Origin: a bacterium
GTDB taxonomy: Bacteria > Actinomycetota > Acidimicrobiia > Acidimicrobiales > CATQHL01
Assembly: GCA_028819945.1 (NCBI GenBank)
Contig: JAPPKQ010000368.1
Location: 1-6,319, forward strand
Length of the DNA stretch: 6,319 nt
Direction: 5' to 3'
The translations under genes were made by a program, and so were the position numbers. The notes under the pieces were generated by a model that had not been told where the DNA came from, did no database searches, and saw only the letters and a list, made by a program, of their open reading frames with translations. Positions 5,169-6,319 of this stretch are shown piece after piece (position 1 is the stretch's first letter; every line of letters starts with the position of its first letter).

Positions 5169-6319
5169 TCAGCGGGGCGGGGTGATCGTGGTGGTCATCT
5201 CGGCGCCGGTGCGGGTGATGATCTTGACGGCGATGTTGTTGGGAGGCTGCGGGGCGCTGAAGGGCTGGGAGCTGAGTCCGCACAGAGCCGCGGCGGCCTC
5301 GGGGTCCAGGTCGCGGCCGAAGGTCTTCAGCAGGCGCTTGATCTGGGCGTCGCCGCGCTTGTAGCCGGGCAGGTAGATGAGCCGGGGGAAGAAGGCGGCG
5401 CCGTCGTGGCCGGTGTCGATCATCCAGCAGTCCACGTCGGCGGGCTTGGAGTTGCGCAGTTCGCCGCTGACGGGGTCGTAGGTGTCGAAGCCGTGCAGGC
5501 GGACGACCAACCGGCCGTCGGCGTCGGTCTCGCAGTCCACGTCGGGCTCGCCCAGCAGGGTGAGCGTCGGTGATCCGCCGTCGCGGGCCAGGCCGGGGAT
5601 CTGCAGGTCGCGCGACGCCACCACTTTGTGCACGGTCACCGGCCCGGCGCTCTCGGGCACATTGTTCTCGAAGGCCGGAGCCACCACGATGAGGTCGGAG
5701 ATGTCGGCTCGCCCCCTGCGGGCCTCGGCGGCCGCAGCGGCCACCTGAGCGGCGCCCACGGTGGCGTCGGGTGCCCCCAGCACGATGGCGGCGGTGAGTT
5801 GGGTCTCCCGTCCGGGGCGGGTGCAGTCGGCCTCGTGGCTCACGAGTCGCCCGTCGGGCCACGGCGTCACCTCTGTCACCTGCAGTAACTCGCGCCCGTT
5901 CACGTCGCGGATCGGCCCTGCGGTCAGCGCCTCCAGCAGCCGCTCGGCGTCCTGCCCAGCCGCCGCCCCGATGTCCGACGCCGCCACGCGGGTTCGACGG
6001 GAAGACCGTGCGGGCCGGCCGGCACCGAGAGTGGCGCTGGTTTCGTTGTCCGCCGGATCGGGGCCGGGGCCGCCGGGGCCGGTTGAGGTGTCGGACGGAT
6101 CGTTGCTCCACCCGCCGGCGGGGTCGCTGAACGGCAGGTGCACGTACGGTGAATGCGACTCGACCGTGAACGGCCCGGTGAGGCGGCTGCGGCCCTTCTC
6201 CTCCTTCGGCCGGTCGACCAGGTGGATGGTGTTCTCGGGGTCGTCGACGGTGTCATAGGCCAGCGTGGCCGCCGAGACCCGCTGCATCGTCTCGGTGTCG
6301 AGGCCCGCGCCCGGGTCGT
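5169..6319 (-). CDS. Site-specific DNA (adenine) methyltransferase, type III Mod-like, C-terminal part
   Basis: This is the C-terminal part of a large DNA methyltransferase of a restriction-modification or other defence system. The frame is open to the right edge, giving 382 visible residues, so the start and the catalytic SAM-binding and DPPY-type motifs lie outside the window. The identification rests on the conserved order of the C-terminal region. From upstream to the stop these are TIHLVDRP, a LTGPFTVES segment, AAIVLGAPDATVGAAQV, DLIVVAPAFE, LTLLGEPDVDC, the LHGFDTYDPVSGELRN strand-turn, DCWMIDTGHDGAAFFPRLIYLPG, LLKTFGRDLDPEAAAAL and a closing NNIAVKIITRTGAEM strand. These match what I recall of this family's tail. 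Family members are often 700-1000 residues and are often followed by a Res/DEAD-helicase subunit. Here nothing but the structured gap and a convergent amidohydrolase follows, so a partner would have to be upstream or absent. The family call is good; type III versus another adenine methylase class is less certain. Confidence 0.78.
   Translation of the reverse strand, partial: DPGAGLDTETMQRVSAATLAYDTVDDPENTIHLVDRPKEEKGRSRLTGPFTVESHSPYVHLPFSDPAGGWSNDPSDTSTGPGGPGPDPADNETSATLGAGRPARSSRRTRVAASDIGAAAGQDAERLLEALTAGPIRDVNGRELLQVTEVTPWPDGRLVSHEADCTRPGRETQLTAAIVLGAPDATVGAAQVAAAAAEARRGRADISDLIVVAPAFENNVPESAGPVTVHKVVASRDLQIPGLARDGGSPTLTLLGEPDVDCETDADGRLVVRLHGFDTYDPVSGELRNSKPADVDCWMIDTGHDGAAFFPRLIYLPGYKRGDAQIKRLLKTFGRDLDPEAAAALCGLSSQPFSAPQPPNNIAVKIITRTGAEMTTTITPPR

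Noticed and set aside
1..6319. CRISPR array, tRNA, rRNA or transposase
   Set aside because: No regularly spaced short repeats, tRNA cloverleaf signals, rRNA-like stretches or DDE/HUH transposase motifs were seen on either strand. The only long direct repeat is the in-frame BMP one.

Overview
The window is GC-rich throughout, with strong G/C preference at third codon positions, all-TGA stops and several GTG start candidates. This suggests a high-GC actinomycete-type bacterium. An Acidimicrobiia-like lineage is plausible, but that is inference because no rRNA or marker gene is present. Five protein genes are supported. The two at the window edges are cut off, and no tRNA, rRNA, CRISPR array or transposase is visible.

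Layout. (1) 1-989 (+) is the 3' part of a BMP-family (Med/PnrA-like) ABC substrate-binding protein. The reading frame is already open at the left edge, and the first 55 bases repeat exactly and in frame at 925-979, 308 codons later. The gene therefore appears to carry at least two BMP domains in tandem. (2) 990-1096 holds a strong GC hairpin and the leader of the next gene. (3) 1097-2731 (+) is a double-NBD ABC ATPase of the NupO/YufO type, the usual partner of BMP proteins. (4) It converges, across only 4 bp, on a leftward two-gene operon. That operon encodes a 90-aa thiamine-binding (MTH1187/YkoF-like, DUF77) protein (3451-3179), whose stop overlaps the start of a small DauR/YheO-like HTH regulator (3182-2736). 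(5) Across a 100-bp divergent promoter region lies an M20-family amidohydrolase of the AllC/HyuC/beta-ureidopropionase type (3552-4874, +). (6) 4875-5168 has no convincing gene but is dense in inverted repeats, some interleaved like a pseudoknot. (7) 5169-6319 (-) is the C-terminal third or so of a large site-specific adenine DNA methyltransferase of the type III Mod-like kind. Its catalytic half lies beyond the right edge.

How the genes may work together (inference): the BMP protein and ATPase would import a nucleoside, nucleobase or ureide-like solute. The amidohydrolase would release ammonia and CO2 from an N-carbamoyl or ureido intermediate of purine or pyrimidine breakdown. The coupled DUF77/HTH pair sits between them and is a candidate local regulator. 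No permease gene is visible, so the transporter must be completed upstream of the window or elsewhere. The methyltransferase belongs to a separate DNA-modification module that meets the catabolic locus across the structured gap. The points most worth a second look are the tandem BMP fusion, the DUF77-HTH pair lacking a full PAS domain, and the structured gap.
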